Source of the DNA: Phoebastria nigripes
Taxonomy: Eukaryota; Chordata; Aves; Procellariiformes; Diomedeidae
Assembly: GCA_035582835.1 (NCBI GenBank)
Contig: JAYKAV010002662.1
Span: 2,216,475-2,280,474 of the forward strand
Length of the DNA stretch: 64,000 nucleotides
Direction: 5' to 3'
Part shown: piece after piece, positions 40,247 to 53,400 of the stretch
Layout of the letters: the number at the start of each line of letters is the position of its first letter
Numbering within the stretch: position 1 is the first letter of the stretch
Position numbers and translations under genes: made by a program
Notes under the pieces: model-generated
The model's input: the letters and a program-made list of their open reading frames with translations, nothing else
Databases searched by the model: none
Told to the model about the DNA's origin: nothing

Positions 40247-43200
40247 AGCAACTGCGGATGCATTCTTGCATGTGTGATTATGAAAGTCGGGCCCTTTGTT
40301 TGAGGTTTGGGTTTGTTTTCAAGAGCTATCTCTCAGACCACGGCATGGTTGAGCAGAGCTGGGAAATAAGAGGCTGCTGGGCGCTCACCTTGCAGCGCAG
40401 CATCTGCTGGGATCAGCCACTTCAGCATCAGCTCACGCCCGCCCCTTCCCATTGCTCAGCGCCTGCAGGGATGCTAAACCAGCTGCCTCCGAACCCGGGG
40501 CTGAATTTTGGCACATCCTTCAGTGGGGGGACCACGATCCACGCATGTGTAGAACACACAGGGAGGCACTGGTGGGGAGGGAAAGGCAGGGAAAGAGGGC
40601 TGCTGCCCCCCAGCTCTCCCTCTCCCAGACACCTGCCCTGAAGTTATGTGCAGGACTGCAAATTAAAGAAATTCAAATAGTTATTGTTAGCATTTTGGAT
40701 CCCAAAATCAAGCCAGAGGAAGGCTTGCAACTGGGAAAGTTTGGAAAATGTTGCTCTAGAGAGACCACCCAGTTGCATCTCTACAGAGCCGATAACGAAT
40801 CCNCAATTAGTAAGTGGTGCTCCAGCGCTTATTCCCCAAGCGGAGTGATTTCATTCCTGCCTAAATACGTTTTTAGGCAAAGCATCAAACTAGCGATGAC
40901 ATCTGTGGTTAAGTATGTAACCGTACATGAGGATTTAAAGACTCGTTGCTTGTATGCCCTGTTCTTTCACAAAAGCCTTGAAACGGCGGAGCCCCACGTA
41001 ACAGAAATGACCCCCTTCCTCAAGCCAAAACTTCACCCCAGCTTTGGGGACCCCGGTGGCCGGTGTACACCCAGGCACGGAGCCATCGAATACCCAGGGC
41101 TTGCCCCTTCCAGCCGGCTGGATGCAGGGAGGGGCAGTTCCCTGGCTTATTAAAAAACCTGCTAAAGCATCAACTATTTCAAAGCGTTTTGGTTCTTAAG
41201 TCAGATCAGGTAAAACCAGGCCCATGTAGCACCGTGAACAGCAACGGTGTAACGCCAAGGGAGGATATTACTTTGAATTTTGTTTTCTGTCAATACATTT
41301 GGCATATCCTACAATAAAAGAGCTTTAAGTTTTCTAGTCAATCAATGGCTGTTAATCTATTATCTCAGCATATATTGCCATGGTAACCTGCAATGATGCC
41401 ATTGACAACCAGTCTCAAAAGGACAGGAGGCTTTAAGTCATTTTCTTTTAAAATTAAAAAAGGAACTTTAATATTAAGAAATACATTCTCCCTGCTCACC
41501 AGGGATGACAACTCAGGGCTTCTATATTCACACCATGACTCACACTTCACAGCTTCCACGGACATCTGTGTAGCAATCCCCCCCCCCCATATATCTCTTT
41601 TTTAACTTGGGCTTAACTCAGTAAAAGATAACAAGGAAATTATTCAAAAGAATTAGAGCTTTATTACAGTCTTCCCCCAAACTGCTAGTAAAACCTGTTT
41701 TGTAAAATATAGGGAGCATGTTTTAAGAGTCATTACTACCAGCTCGGGGAAAGGATGCAATAAAGGTTTAATTCTTCTGAATAATTTCCCTGGTATTTTA
41801 AGTGGAATAGGGTGGATAGAAGAAGGATCCGGAGAAGGACATGCAACATCCCAGCTCCTTACAAATCCATAAAACCAGGCAGATTCCTGTTTAGGGAAGA
41901 CGGAGCTGAGTGAGATGACAGCGTTATTTGATTTAGTGAAATACTGAGTGTACGCACACACACACACAGAGCTGATGAGATTAATCTCTTGGCCCGAAGG
42001 GGAGGATCACTCAGGAAAAGGTTTAGTAAATCATTCCTCTGGCCAGGCAGAGCGATCCAAGGAGGTTTGGCCAGGTCACCGGCTGGACTGGTGCGCGGCA
42101 GGACAGAAACGTTGCCAGCAGTTAATCAATTTTTGGAAGCAGTGCATTTTTGACTTGAACTCAGCTGGTCATTTCTATATTTTATTTAAAGAAGAGATCA
42201 TTTTAGTTATCCATTAGAAAAATCCTATTTTGTAGCATTTCAGTTAAGGACAAAGCCAAAATGTAATTAGATTTCTCCCTCCGCATCGCTAACTGTATCT
42301 GTCTCCCCAAAAAAAGGTTTTAGTTCTTTAATAAAACCATCAGGGAGATCAATCAAAAGCATTTAATGCCGTGGTGCTTCTGCAGTTCATGTTTAAATGC
42401 ACTTTGGGTCACAAATGAGGCAATTTGGACAGCAGAGCTCAAACCGGATTAGCAATAACACACAAAAAAGGCCCAATTCCTTTTTCTTTTCTTCTTTTTT
42501 TTTTTTTTTTTTAAATACAGATACACACTCCTTCGCTACACCCAAGAGAATAAAAACAAAATCAAGTCAGCCTTGATGAACAGAAAGTTACGTATCCAAA
42601 AAGGGCCCCGCCACCAACCGCCTGCCTGCACGCGGTGCGGGGCGGAGGAGAAAGCGTGAAGCTGCAGACCACCCAGCCAAACCTCCCGAGATGCTGAGAT
42701 GCTGTCTATCCATGTGTGACTGTCCCCAAGGATGTCACCTCGTGCAGGACCTCTGCCGCAAGCGTAGCAGGCGAATGCCAACCGCTCCTCCATCCGCCCT
42801 TGCTCATTAGGAGACACCTCCTCACTTCCTTTCCACCACCACACCAAGAAAATGCCTTGCTCCATATAGGATTTCCANAGAGCAGAGGCTGTGTTTTCCC
42901 CCAAACCACGCGTTTTCAAACAAGCATATANTTATTTAGATTTTTTTTTTTTTTCTTCCTTAAATTTGAGGTGTGCATTTATAAAAGCATTAAGCAGACC
43001 ATTTCTTTGGCTTGTAACAGCAATGACTACCCTCTGGCATGAAAAACGGACCCTCGTGGGCTAAGCACTGTGCAAATAAGCTACCAAGAAGGTTGTCTCA
43101 GCCCCCAAACTTTGCAGCCTCAGTGATGGAAAATATTAAGAGTTTAATTACAAGATTAAGATATTTCCAACTACACTCCTAAAAATCAAATAGAGGGCAG

Positions 43201-45555
43201 ATTTTGACCAGATGCCACAAATCACTGCATATTTTAATACAGCAAATTCTGAAATGACATTTAAAACATAATCATTTGTTCTCTCCCGTTCTCCTCAGGA
43301 GCCAGCATGAGGTCTCCAAAGAGCATGGGAGGAGGAAGTGAAATCACGTATGTTCGTAAATATTTCCCCCCCANACAGTGAAGTTTTGAAAAGCTTTCAA
43401 AGCAAGCCTACAAAAGAAATTTCCTTCCAGACAAAGGGATGAGGATACGGGGGCATCTCCTTGTGGAGTGCAGAGATTTAAGGAACAGCCATAACCACAT
43501 AGCAATACCTTTCCCAGCTCCTTCACGTGTGCGTGCTCCATCCCACCGTCCTCATCCTCCCATGCCACTGCCACCAGCAGAAATGCCTTTCAGAGCTCCT
43601 GATTTCTAAGGTCTTCTCCAGGGAGAGACTGATGTGTCTAACACACCACAGCCCACCTGGCAAGCCACAGAGAGCTTCAGTACCCAAACAACAGCACCTC
43701 AATTCATAGTCTACATGTGGTCCTCTGAGATTTATCAGCAGGGACATTTCAAATATGCTCTAAAATGTGCTGAGTCTACTAAGATTGGGCCCCAAGTGCT
43801 TTTCTATTGATTCTGCTTGACATTTCCAAATACCACAATTCCAAATTTGATTCACTGGTAATTGGAAAAACTGTAATGCATGTAAATGGACAAGAAGATG
43901 TTGGAAGTCCAAAAGGTCAAGCATCAGGAAAGCGTGCCCCCAAGAACTAAATGATGTTTGTTTGTCTTCTTGTCACCCTCTTCCACTTCAATAATCAAAG
44001 CTTGGAGTTGGGCAGTTTTCTCAGCAGGATGGAAGAAGAAAGGAACTAAAAAAGCACAATCACTCCAAACTGTGGGACAGGGTTCAAAAATCACTGTTTT
44101 AAACTCCATGATTGCCCAAAACTCAAATACACCATAGAGATGACTGACTTAATCAGGAGATTACATGAGCAAGTGGGAAACTCAGGGAAGAATTCATTTG
44201 ATAACTGTCAGTAGAAGAAGATTCTCTCTATCTAGATATCAGGTTTCTAAGATTACCTTTCTGCTACTCCGTGGCTTTACAGGCATTGAGCTTCTCCTTG
44301 CCAGCCAGTTGAAGGGGAGGCAGTGGCCGAGAGAAAATCTTACTAGACATGTAAGTTCAAACCTCAGTTCCAGTGTGATGATGGACGTTTGTTGTTGACC
44401 CCAACTGGGGTCTCTACTTTATTCACCTGAGAAAACCAAACTTCTGCTTCAGAGGAACCTAGGGCTTCAGCAAGAAGAAACACTGCAGGACCATGCGGGG
44501 GATGCTTGCCCAGCTCTTTATGTAGAGCCCTGAGTTGCAGCAAAGCCCATGGCTCCCTACAGCATGCTTGAGGGTTTAATGTTTTGATGGGTAATTAAGT
44601 CCTTTTGGGCAAAGANCATTCTCATCAAAATACAGTATGACAAAATTTCCATATTTCCCTATGTTCTAGAGCATAAAACGCACAAATTTTACCTGCCGGT
44701 CTGACCTGCATTCTCCAGCGCATGAGCAATCGCCGATGCTCTGATGCCCTGGTGCATCTTAGCTCCAAGAGTAAGAATACAGTCAAAGTACAGTGCACAA
44801 ACAAGCACTAGCATAATTTATAGTCAGTGTTACACTGATGAAGGACAAGCATGCATTACCACATCCCAGAGTTTCCTCAGTTCAGCCCACAGGAGTATGT
44901 ATGAAAATACTTGATAACTCCTTGAAGCAAGTGATACCTTTTACATTACATCCTAGATCTTCAGATCCTTCAAGTTTTGCAAAAGAAGAAACCACTGACT
45001 TTTAAAAGCCTCTTTCCCAGCGTACTCTGGTATATCAAGAGTTAACAAGCTTCAGCCAAAGCATGAGAAGGCTATGAACCTAGTCTGAAAGAGAAGGGAG
45101 GCAGGAAGAAAAGCAACTCTCTAGCCCTTGCAATCACACACTAGCCTTAAGCCCTCCAAAAGGAAGTAAAGACATTCCTAAAATTCTTTGGAGGATGAGA
45201 AGCAAGTTGTCAGCTGAATCAGAAGTCCATTTCTCCCGTCTTTGCGCTCTTAATGGCAAATCCCACACGAGCAATTTTAAAAGCCTCTTTTACAATGGAG
45301 TTTTCTCCCAAGTGGCTACAGCACATCTAGGACTTGTCTCATGTTTACAGAAATGTACCCTTCTCCTTTGGGTCTATTGAAAAAAGCTACCGTCAAATGA
45401 CCCGAGGAAGGAATGTAGCACAATCCAATACCATCATGCAATTTCCAGTGATTGTTTCTGTTACAATAATGAAAGGCACGGAAGAAACGGCTGGATAACT
45501 ACAGTGATTCTCTAAAGACAAGTTATAAAAGAGATGCTGAAGAAATATTACGTAA

Positions 45556-45571
45556 GGGGGGGGGGGGGGGG
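45556..45571. repeat. Poly-G run (16)
   Basis: Sixteen consecutive G followed by TGTGTGG. Homopolymer in intron 1; its length is uncertain in any assembly. Confidence 0.9.
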
Positions 45572-46199
45572 TGTGTGGAATAAAGTCACCTATTAGCTTT
45601 CATCTTGATTACATGTACTCACCAGCATCCGGATTCCACTTTGAAATAAAAATGTTTCTGAGCAGTTTGTCCCAGAGAGTTGAAACTCTGCCTGTTACAC
45701 AGGCGGAAAGCAATAAAATAATAAAAATGCTCTTGGACAGGTCTTCTCCTTCCTGGTGTTTTATCGTTTTCTCAAGCCATAAGGAAGACTAAAACACTTT
45801 GGACCACAGCGTACCCATGGCATGGAAGGAGAAGCACTTATCCTCCATCTGTGTCCGAGCTTTCTGGATGACACGAGCTCAACAGCTCCATCCCAGAAAC
45901 TGGGTACATCCCCTTCCAGTTCAACTTCCTATTTAGATGCCTGTTCCCCTGGTGACCAGGCTCCAGTATTACGTATAATGACGTAAAGTTAATATTCTAA
46001 GATTCAGTACTGTACTCCTAGACAATTTCCTAACCTCAGATAGGTGGGAATCTCCACAAGCCCCATCTCTGGTGCTGCACCCACGTATTCAGATGCTGAT
46101 GTATGAGAATAAGGAGATGGAGGTGCCCTTGTCTGGGCACTTTCAGGGACACCACAAGTATTTAGAGGGATTTATCACTGGAAATGCAATGAGAACCCA

Positions 46200-46568
46200 A
46201 GAGAAGAGAAAGCTCCGGGGAGACTTCATTGCAGCCTTTCAATGTATAAAGGAGGCTTACAAGAAAGACAGAGAGAGGCTTTTTACCAAGGCCTGTAGTG
46301 ACAGGACAAGGAGCAACGGTTTTAAACTGAAAGAAGGTAGGTTTAGACTGGACATAAGGAAGAAATTTTTTATGATGAGGGTGGTGAGACACTGGAACAG
46401 GTTGCCCAGAGAAGTTGTGGATGCCGCATCATTGCAAGTGTTCAAAGTCAGGTTGCATGGGGCTTTGAGCAACCTGACCTAGTGAAAGATGTCCCTGCCC
46501 ATGGCAGGGGGGGTTGACTAAATGATCTTTAAAGGTCCCTTCCAACCCAAACCATTCTGTGATTCTAC
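46200..46568 (+). mobile_element. CR1 LINE, 5'-truncated 3' end
   Basis: The segment matches the 3' end of avian CR1 (chicken repeat 1) non-LTR retrotransposons. It has the C-terminal part of the reverse-transcriptase ORF with landmarks FTKACSDRTRSNGFKLKEGR, FRLDIRKKFF and HWNRLPREVV. A 3' UTR with CCATGGCAGG and CCTTCCAACCCAAACCATTC follows, ending in the diagnostic ATTCTGTG-type 8-mer repeat instead of poly(A). The reading frame is still open to its stop at about 46,482, so the copy is not heavily decayed. The 5' end, including the catalytic reverse transcriptase and endonuclease, is missing, so it cannot move. It is inserted antisense to ACVR2B. Confidence 0.92.
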
Positions 46569-46685
46569 AATGGAGACAGTTGGGTCTCTGAAAGAAAAAC
46601 AACAGTATATGGTTGTCAGCCTCGATTACACAACTGTTGCGGTGACAAGAGGACGTTTGATCCCTGGTGATTCTCATCATGTTGA

Positions 46686-46862
46686 GTGTTACCAGCTGTG
46701 ACCCAGAGCGCACAGCACTGCTCTGCTGCCAAAGTCACTATCCTGATTCCACCACAAGGCCACTAACTGCCCCAGGTCACCGCCTGACTTGCCATGCCTT
46801 GGTTTCCCTGTAGATAAAAAGGACTCTCAATGTCTGAAGCACTATGTAAGATCTAGCTGAAT
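46686..46862 (+). mobile_element. Possible ancient MIR-like SINE remnant
   Basis: Contains CTGCCCCAGGTCACCG, GCCTTGGTTTCCCTGTAGAT and AAGCACTATGTAAGATC. These parallel the MIR-type order 'cctcagtttccccatctgtaaa ... aaagcgcttt'. The similarity is weak and by eye. A RepeatMasker run would settle it. Confidence 0.4.
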
Positions 46863-48057
46863 TTCTAAGCAATCGTTTTATATAAATCCTCCCTCTACTA
46901 ACCTGAACACTCAGTGGAGAGACCTTTCCTGATATCAGAGAGTAGGTCAGACCTTGACCTTGACAGAGCAAACCGTTTCAAAACTTGAAGTTACTTTACA
47001 TTTCTTTCTCTTCCTTCTCCTCCACTTTTCAGTAAGCGGGCAACCAAGGATCAATTCGTCCTTGTTTAAACCACCCTGCAAAAAATCTTTCAAATACTCC
47101 CTCCATAACCTGCAACATGATCATTTTAGGCTGCAGTCAAACCCTTTCCTTTCTCCTCAAGAGCTTCATCAGCAAGATGTAATAATCACTTGTTTACCTC
47201 CACGTGCATGAGTTGTAAGATGAGGGAGGTGCCCACAGGAACATACACACAGAGGCCTGGCAGCTACACAGAGATGAGCAAACTGCAACCCTGAACACAT
47301 CTTCTCATTGCCTCCCCTGCTCAGATATACCTGGGGACACAGGCGTGCAAACTACTCCCACCTCTCCAATAAAAAGCTGCAGTATGAGACATTATCGTAC
47401 ACTCCTGTTAACCAGCAGGAACAGAAATGGAAGACATACCATCAATAAATTCCATTTTTCTCTAAATAAAATAATAAAAAATTCCAAGGCAACGTGAAAA
47501 GTTTCACTGAGACAGCAGCCAGTTGAGCAATAAAACCACTAAGCTACCCACTAGATTTGAACACACGGGTCTCAGTGCTCTTCAGCCAATTTCCCTGAAC
47601 TTTGGTAAGGTGTTGCAGCTATCTGGGAAGAGCAAACAAAGCTTTCAATAACTTTTCAGAGAGCGCAGGACCATCCATCTGCTTCCACACCAACAAGCAG
47701 GTGAATGCACCTGCCCCAGGCAAGGCAGCAACAAGGACGGGAAACTCTCCACCTTTTATATCTTTCTTTTTAAGGTCAGAGCAAAGATAAGACTATAGGA
47801 GGGTTTCAGCCCACCACTACACGTACACATTTCCCCTGGGTATCATGTCACAGTTCAAGCTATTCAATATAAATACTCTAGTACAGGATTCACTTTCTTT
47901 AATATAATAACCCCAGCAAAACATAACCTGTCATTCTAGCTATCCTGGGACCGCTGGTGAGCACTAAGAGATGCACTCTTCTTAATGCTGAATTAAGACT
48001 GGAGAATAATATTGCTGATCGATCTCCTCCATCTCAAAGATGGCCCCTACTTTGCAA

Positions 48058-48095
48058 GGGTGAGACAACCGATGAAGGGTGAGACAGCTGATGAA
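48058..48095. repeat. 19-bp tandem duplication
   Basis: GGGTGAGACAACCGATGAA is followed immediately by GGGTGAGACAGCTGATGAA, two copies with two differences. Confidence 0.9.
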
Positions 48096-50425
48096 GCTAC
48101 AATCACAGCTGGTGGGATTCAGGTTTGAAACAAACCTGGAGAAGGCGGTTCCTCATGCAAAGGGGAGGCGATGTGGGGAACCCCTTCTCAGAAGATGCCC
48201 CATAATGTTTTAAGAAGAACCACGTGCACTTGCTTGTTCTGCCATTCCTCTCCAGGCATCTTTTGGCAATAGATGGGGTCAGGCCACCGGGCTGGGTGGG
48301 CTTTTGTTCTGGCCCAGTCTGGCCATTGTCCACTTCCTATACTAAATGTCTTCAAACTGAAAAACATCATTCAAAAATACTTCAAATTTTGCAAGACCCA
48401 AGCAGCTACTGGTAAACCAAACGCAGTATGTTACTGACTGCGACTTCGCTCTTGATTTCCATTTGACCTATNCAGACAGTCTGCATTTCTTTTCACGTTG
48501 GGATTCGAGGAACCCAATCCCTTCGAACAACTGCCCCGAGCCCAGAAGTGCCATTTGGAGCCAACAGCTGCTGGGAGAAGGACACAACGCCTCCACAAGC
48601 TCCTCCCTGCCAGAGCCCATCCCTGCTCCCCTTCAGATCAACCCTTGCAACTGTTTCCCAATGGGCAGAGATTTTGCACAGCGTTTTCATCTGCTCATTG
48701 GTATTTTCCATCTTAACAACTTTTAAATGTTTTATGTAGCAAGGATGCCCCTGCCATTTAAAGAGGGAAGCATGCAGTAGTAATTATTCATTAACAACAC
48801 ATCATAAGTGACCTTTACACTGAAGCAGAGGCAGCCGCCGTGCCTGCCTGGCTGTATTCTGGAAGAAGATGTGGGCCAAGATTTTCAAAGGGAGTAAAGG
48901 TTTTCATGCAGGGTAGCCAGCCTAAGCTATCTTGAAAAGCTGCCTGATTCTTGAGGGGACAAAAAATGTTTAAAATGTCTCAAATTAACTATCCACAAGC
49001 CACTACAGTTTGAAAAATCTAAGCGGAGAGGAGAAGTCACCATAGTGCTCAGTCCAAGCTGGCGTCCCACAACCACCTTTGATCTCGGCACAGCAATGAA
49101 TCAACATATTGTCTTCCTTGCCATAAAAGGTGCATTTCTAGCATGGGATAACTAATGGGGATTAGCTATTTCACAGCAAAATCTGAATGATACCNGTGAT
49201 TCTACTGAAAAGCAGTTCTACAGATTGAATCAAAAGCAAGGGCAGAACTGTTTTTTCAGGAGGAGATAATTAAGCTCTTTTATTCTTGGAAGAGGACTAG
49301 TCCCATCTTACCTTGCCATCTCAGGCATACATGGATGCACGTAGGAAGCAGAGCACCGTACACACAAGTGAGAAGCAGAGCCAAGACACACACATACACA
49401 AGGTCCAGGCATCAGAATCGTTTGTGAAGTAAAAATAACATGCATCGCTTTATGCACAATTACATTTTCAAAAGCAAAAAGTGTTAGGAAATTTTTTTGA
49501 AGACAGCCAGTAACATTTTGCAAGGATCGCTGACTCAAGCCCTCGATCTGGCTGTTTAGCTGATGACTGGAAAACAGCCCTGGCTATGTTTATTCTTTAG
49601 ACAAAGTCCAGCTAAAAATGCATCCAGGCTTAAATAATCTGTGTAACAATGACCTCAAAACCCCAAATACAACATTGCATTGCATGCAGGTTTCCCAACA
49701 GGATAAAGCACTGTCAGGGCTGATACCCAGCTATCCCCTTTTGATGCACAGTCTACCAACACAGCGTTTTCATCTTTATACCACCATTACTCCTCTTGGA
49801 AGTAATACACTATTTCATTTCCATTTGCATTTCAATATGGCCCCAAGGGCTTAACATACATCTGGTCCTCACTGCGCTAGTCTCTTCCCAAAGAGGATAT
49901 TGCCTAAAGAAGGCGAGACAAAGGATGCACCGCGTCTTGAGCAACCTCACGCGGCCGAAACCGTGAGCGGAGCCTCCCGCATCCTAGCCCGGCGAAGCAT
50001 CCCGGTTTCCTTTGCAGCTCTCCATGCCAGCGCTGCTTTACAAACAGCAGCAAATGTCGTTATCACAGGTGGGGAGAGCCGGAGGAGGAGGCACAGCTCC
50101 AAGCCCAAGGTTATACGTCGGGTCAGGGACAAGCCACTAGGAATATTTGACTCATCGATGTCAGAAGATCCCAAACCTTCCGTGTTACCTAAACAACAAA
50201 AGCTTAATGTAAGACACTGTAACGGGTCTGCTGAGCACAGCTTGGGAACTACAGATCTCGCACGCAGGCTTGTGGCTTTATATCCATCACCTCGCTAGAA
50301 GTGCCCCTCTCTCCTCCCCCCCCGCACAGCCCAACCCAGCGGTGGTTTTGCTCCCATCATGAATGTTACCTTCAGTGGGAGAGGAGGACTTCATATATTT
50401 TTAAGACATTCATACATTTATACAG

Positions 50426-50443
50426 TATTATTATTATTATTAT
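50426..50443. repeat. (ATT)n microsatellite
   Basis: Six ATT units in intron 1, flanked by ordinary sequence. Confidence 0.85.
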
Positions 50444-53400
50444 GTAGGATTTGTGAGCTCTTCCAAGTAGCAAAATACTGTTTTTTTCCAGACTGAGAAG
50501 TATTTTTATTCACACATTCAGCGTCTCCCGCGCCGATGCTGGCCCTAACCCCCCTTCAAACCCACCATCCTGGGGCTGAGCACAGGCAGAGATGATAAAT
50601 GTGACCAAGTGCCTCGGACCAGCCACACAGCTGATTAACCCTCTCTCCTCCTTGGAGAGCTTGGGTCGGTCAGATCGATTTTGCTCGTGCCGTCCGGGGG
50701 ACTGGCAGCGGCCACATTGGGCACGGGGAGATGGTCCCTCCCGCCGAGCGCAGGGTCAGCCTCCGGCTGCTGGTAAGCAGGGAACTGCAGACAGGAGGAT
50801 CCTCGGACCCATTTTAAGATCATCTTAAAATAGGGCGATGCCTCTCAATCGAGCAGGCAGCACAAGCCTTGCCAAGACGCTTAAGCTTTCCAGCCACTCA
50901 CTTTTCCCATCGGCCACGTGTGCGTTTATTCCTACCCAACCACCTGCACGTCCCAGCCCATCCCCAGCCTCGACCACAGAGCTGCTGCGCATGGTTTTTT
51001 ACCATAGGTATTCTTTAGCGAGGGCTCAGTGACATGGAGTATAACATGCTTATCTCGCCATCTATAAAATAAATATATAATTTTTTAAGCAAGGACACAT
51101 ATCAAAGAGCACAGGATGCAGTGCAGTGACTCATGCAACCGGCGAAGTACAAAATTGGCTGCATGCATGCCCGCGTAGGGCATTCTGCAGCTCTTCCTAT
51201 AATTAGTCCTTCAAATGCTAGAGGGGAAAGTAACAAATTCAAAGAGGTTCCACTTCCCAATTATTCACATATTTCCAATTCAAATGGTTGTCTGTCAGAG
51301 AGCAACATGCCATTGCCCTAGGATATCAAAATGCAAACCGAAAAGTCTCTCCAGGAACAGGATTTGCTTTCATTACATTTATATCACCTAATTCATTTTA
51401 AGATTATATATAATTAGTCTCTCCCTCCATTCCCTCCCCAGTTCAATATTCTCTCCCAAGCAATTTCAGAACATACCACACGTGCCAATGGCGCTTCTTC
51501 TAAGGCAGCACTCTCCTGCCTTTCAAACGATATAAGGAATTTTAATTTCTTTTTTCTAGCATTTTCTTTCTTTGAATTGCCAAATCTTTTGGGTGCGCAT
51601 TAGCACCAAACTGCTTCCACAAGATTTTTATTTTAATTTTTTTTTTTTTTTTTAAGCAAACACCTCTGAGGAACTTTTTATCTTTACTTTTCATTTGCTT
51701 TCTGACTGCCTGAGATTTCAGGCTACCCTCCCTAATTTTTTACAGCCGTTTCCCATCACCATCAGACTCAGTGCACTACCTTCATTTGAACATCTCTGCT
51801 TTCATTTTAAATCCTCTTGATTCCAGCAGGTAAACCCCCTGTAAGGTTTAATACAAGAGGCAACCAAAGCACCCGGATCGCTTTCTCATCAACACGCTAT
51901 TACAGCATCGCTCCCAGCGAGGATGCAATTTTCTTGAACTAGAAAAAAGTAAGCCCTGCATCCTGAAAAAGATTTTCAGCAAACACATAAGGAGACTCCT
52001 GAGATGGGCAAGTTATTTCTGACCAGCTATGAGTNTAAAGGAATTATTTCATTATTGTTGATTTTCTAATAGGGAAGGAGGGGGATCTTTCCCCACGGGG
52101 GAGAGATGGCGTTTGCTGCTGCTTCCTGCTCTGCTCCAACCTTCTGCTGAGATTTCCCTGAATTTAGGGGAAAAAAATCACATTAATCATCAACCATTTT
52201 AGCACAGATGATGTTGGGGCTAGATGAAAAGCATCCGATCTACCGGAGGTGAAACAGCACAGTATCAAATACAAGGAATATACCTGATATGCCACCGCCG
52301 CCATCTCAGCACAAACCACCGGGCGGGTTTTGCTAAGATGAAATCAAATGTTTCTCTNTGACAAGAAGATGCCACAGGGGTGTGCCAACTCTCGACAGTC
52401 CAGGATCCCACAGCATTTTGCTGCTTTGCTACCCCCACCCGCAATCTCAGCTGCAGCCCTGTACCTGTTTTCTTCACCCTTTTGAAGCGACAGGTTTGTG
52501 GGTTTTTAAGCAACAAAACAGGGACAGAAATTTTTAGAGCTTCTTCCAATTTGCAAAACCAATTTATACAAAAGCCCAAAAAGCAAAGAGATGTTTCACC
52601 CAATTCCCACAGGTACCCACGACCCCAGGCAGCTGGTCCTTGGATTGATGCTGTTTAGCACCAGAGCTTTGAGCATCTCCATACGACTAAGAGAAATAAA
52701 CCATAGCTCTTAACTCGGATAACTCACAGCCCTGAAGGTGAAGCCAGAGCAAAGATGGGCTCGTCTTATCACAAAATAAACCAGGTGAGGGCAACCTCAA
52801 AAGGAAGGAGCTGGGCTGCGCTAAAATAGGAACCGGCGCTAGCGGGCAGGGTTGTCCAGATGTATAAATAGCTGAAGCAGAAAAGCATCACAATCCCCCA
52901 TGAAAAGAGAAGAAAAAAAAAGAAAATAAAAGGAAAAAAATGAAAGAAAAAAGCATTATTTAACTCTATCAAGGAAAATGTGGCATCCTGCACTGCTTCC
53001 AACCAGCAGACCCGGGGGAGCGCGGTGGCCAGAGGAGCCTCGTGGCCGCACACCCGCACACCCCGGGTGCCACCAGCGCCTGTCATCCCTCCGCCCTGCC
53101 CAGCAACAACCGCGCTGGCTGCGGGGACACCGGGGCCAACCAACCCACCTGGGACCACCGGCACAATGCCAGCCACGCAGGCAGGGAGAGGATGAGGAGG
53201 CAGCCCGGTGTGGAAACCTCTGCCGGAGTGAAGGCATCCCGAATGCATCTCAACCCCTGTGAGCCAGGAACTTCTCTCCCTACCCCAAAATCTGGCCGAA
53301 GGGGTGAGGGAAGAGCATTTCTGGTTTGGCATGTCTGGAGCCACACATGTAGGTGAGCACCGAGAGAGGGGAGGGTGATGGAGGGGTGGGGGAGCCCGGC

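Larger units (their letters stand above)
40001..46199 (-). other. ACVR2B: ACVR2B intron 1 (segment 2)
   Basis: Intronic sequence. It contains a homeodomain-like motif cluster (40,205-40,246), a long plus-strand open frame (40,452-41,153), a C11 run (41,578-41,588), a CA repeat (about 41,952-41,967), a T18 run (42,495-42,512) and a G16 run (45,556-45,571). No gene recognised. Confidence 0.7.
46569..52000 (-). other. ACVR2B: ACVR2B intron 1 (segment 3)
   Basis: Intronic sequence after the CR1 copy. It holds a possible ancient SINE (46,686-46,862), a 19-bp tandem duplication (48,058-48,095), an (ATT)n run (50,426-50,443) and a T17 run (51,637-51,653). A plus-strand open frame at 49,900-50,298 has no recognised similarity. 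Confidence 0.7.

Noticed and set aside
49900..50298. 132-codon plus-strand frame
   Set aside because: Starts at a non-ATG codon, has no recognisable domain and lies in intron 1; probably chance.
52769..53344. 191-codon minus-strand frame as ACVR2B exon 1 or another gene
   Set aside because: No signal peptide leading to a phase-1 donor. The frame is hydrophobic low-complexity and Gly/Val-rich, and the region is not a convincing CpG island.
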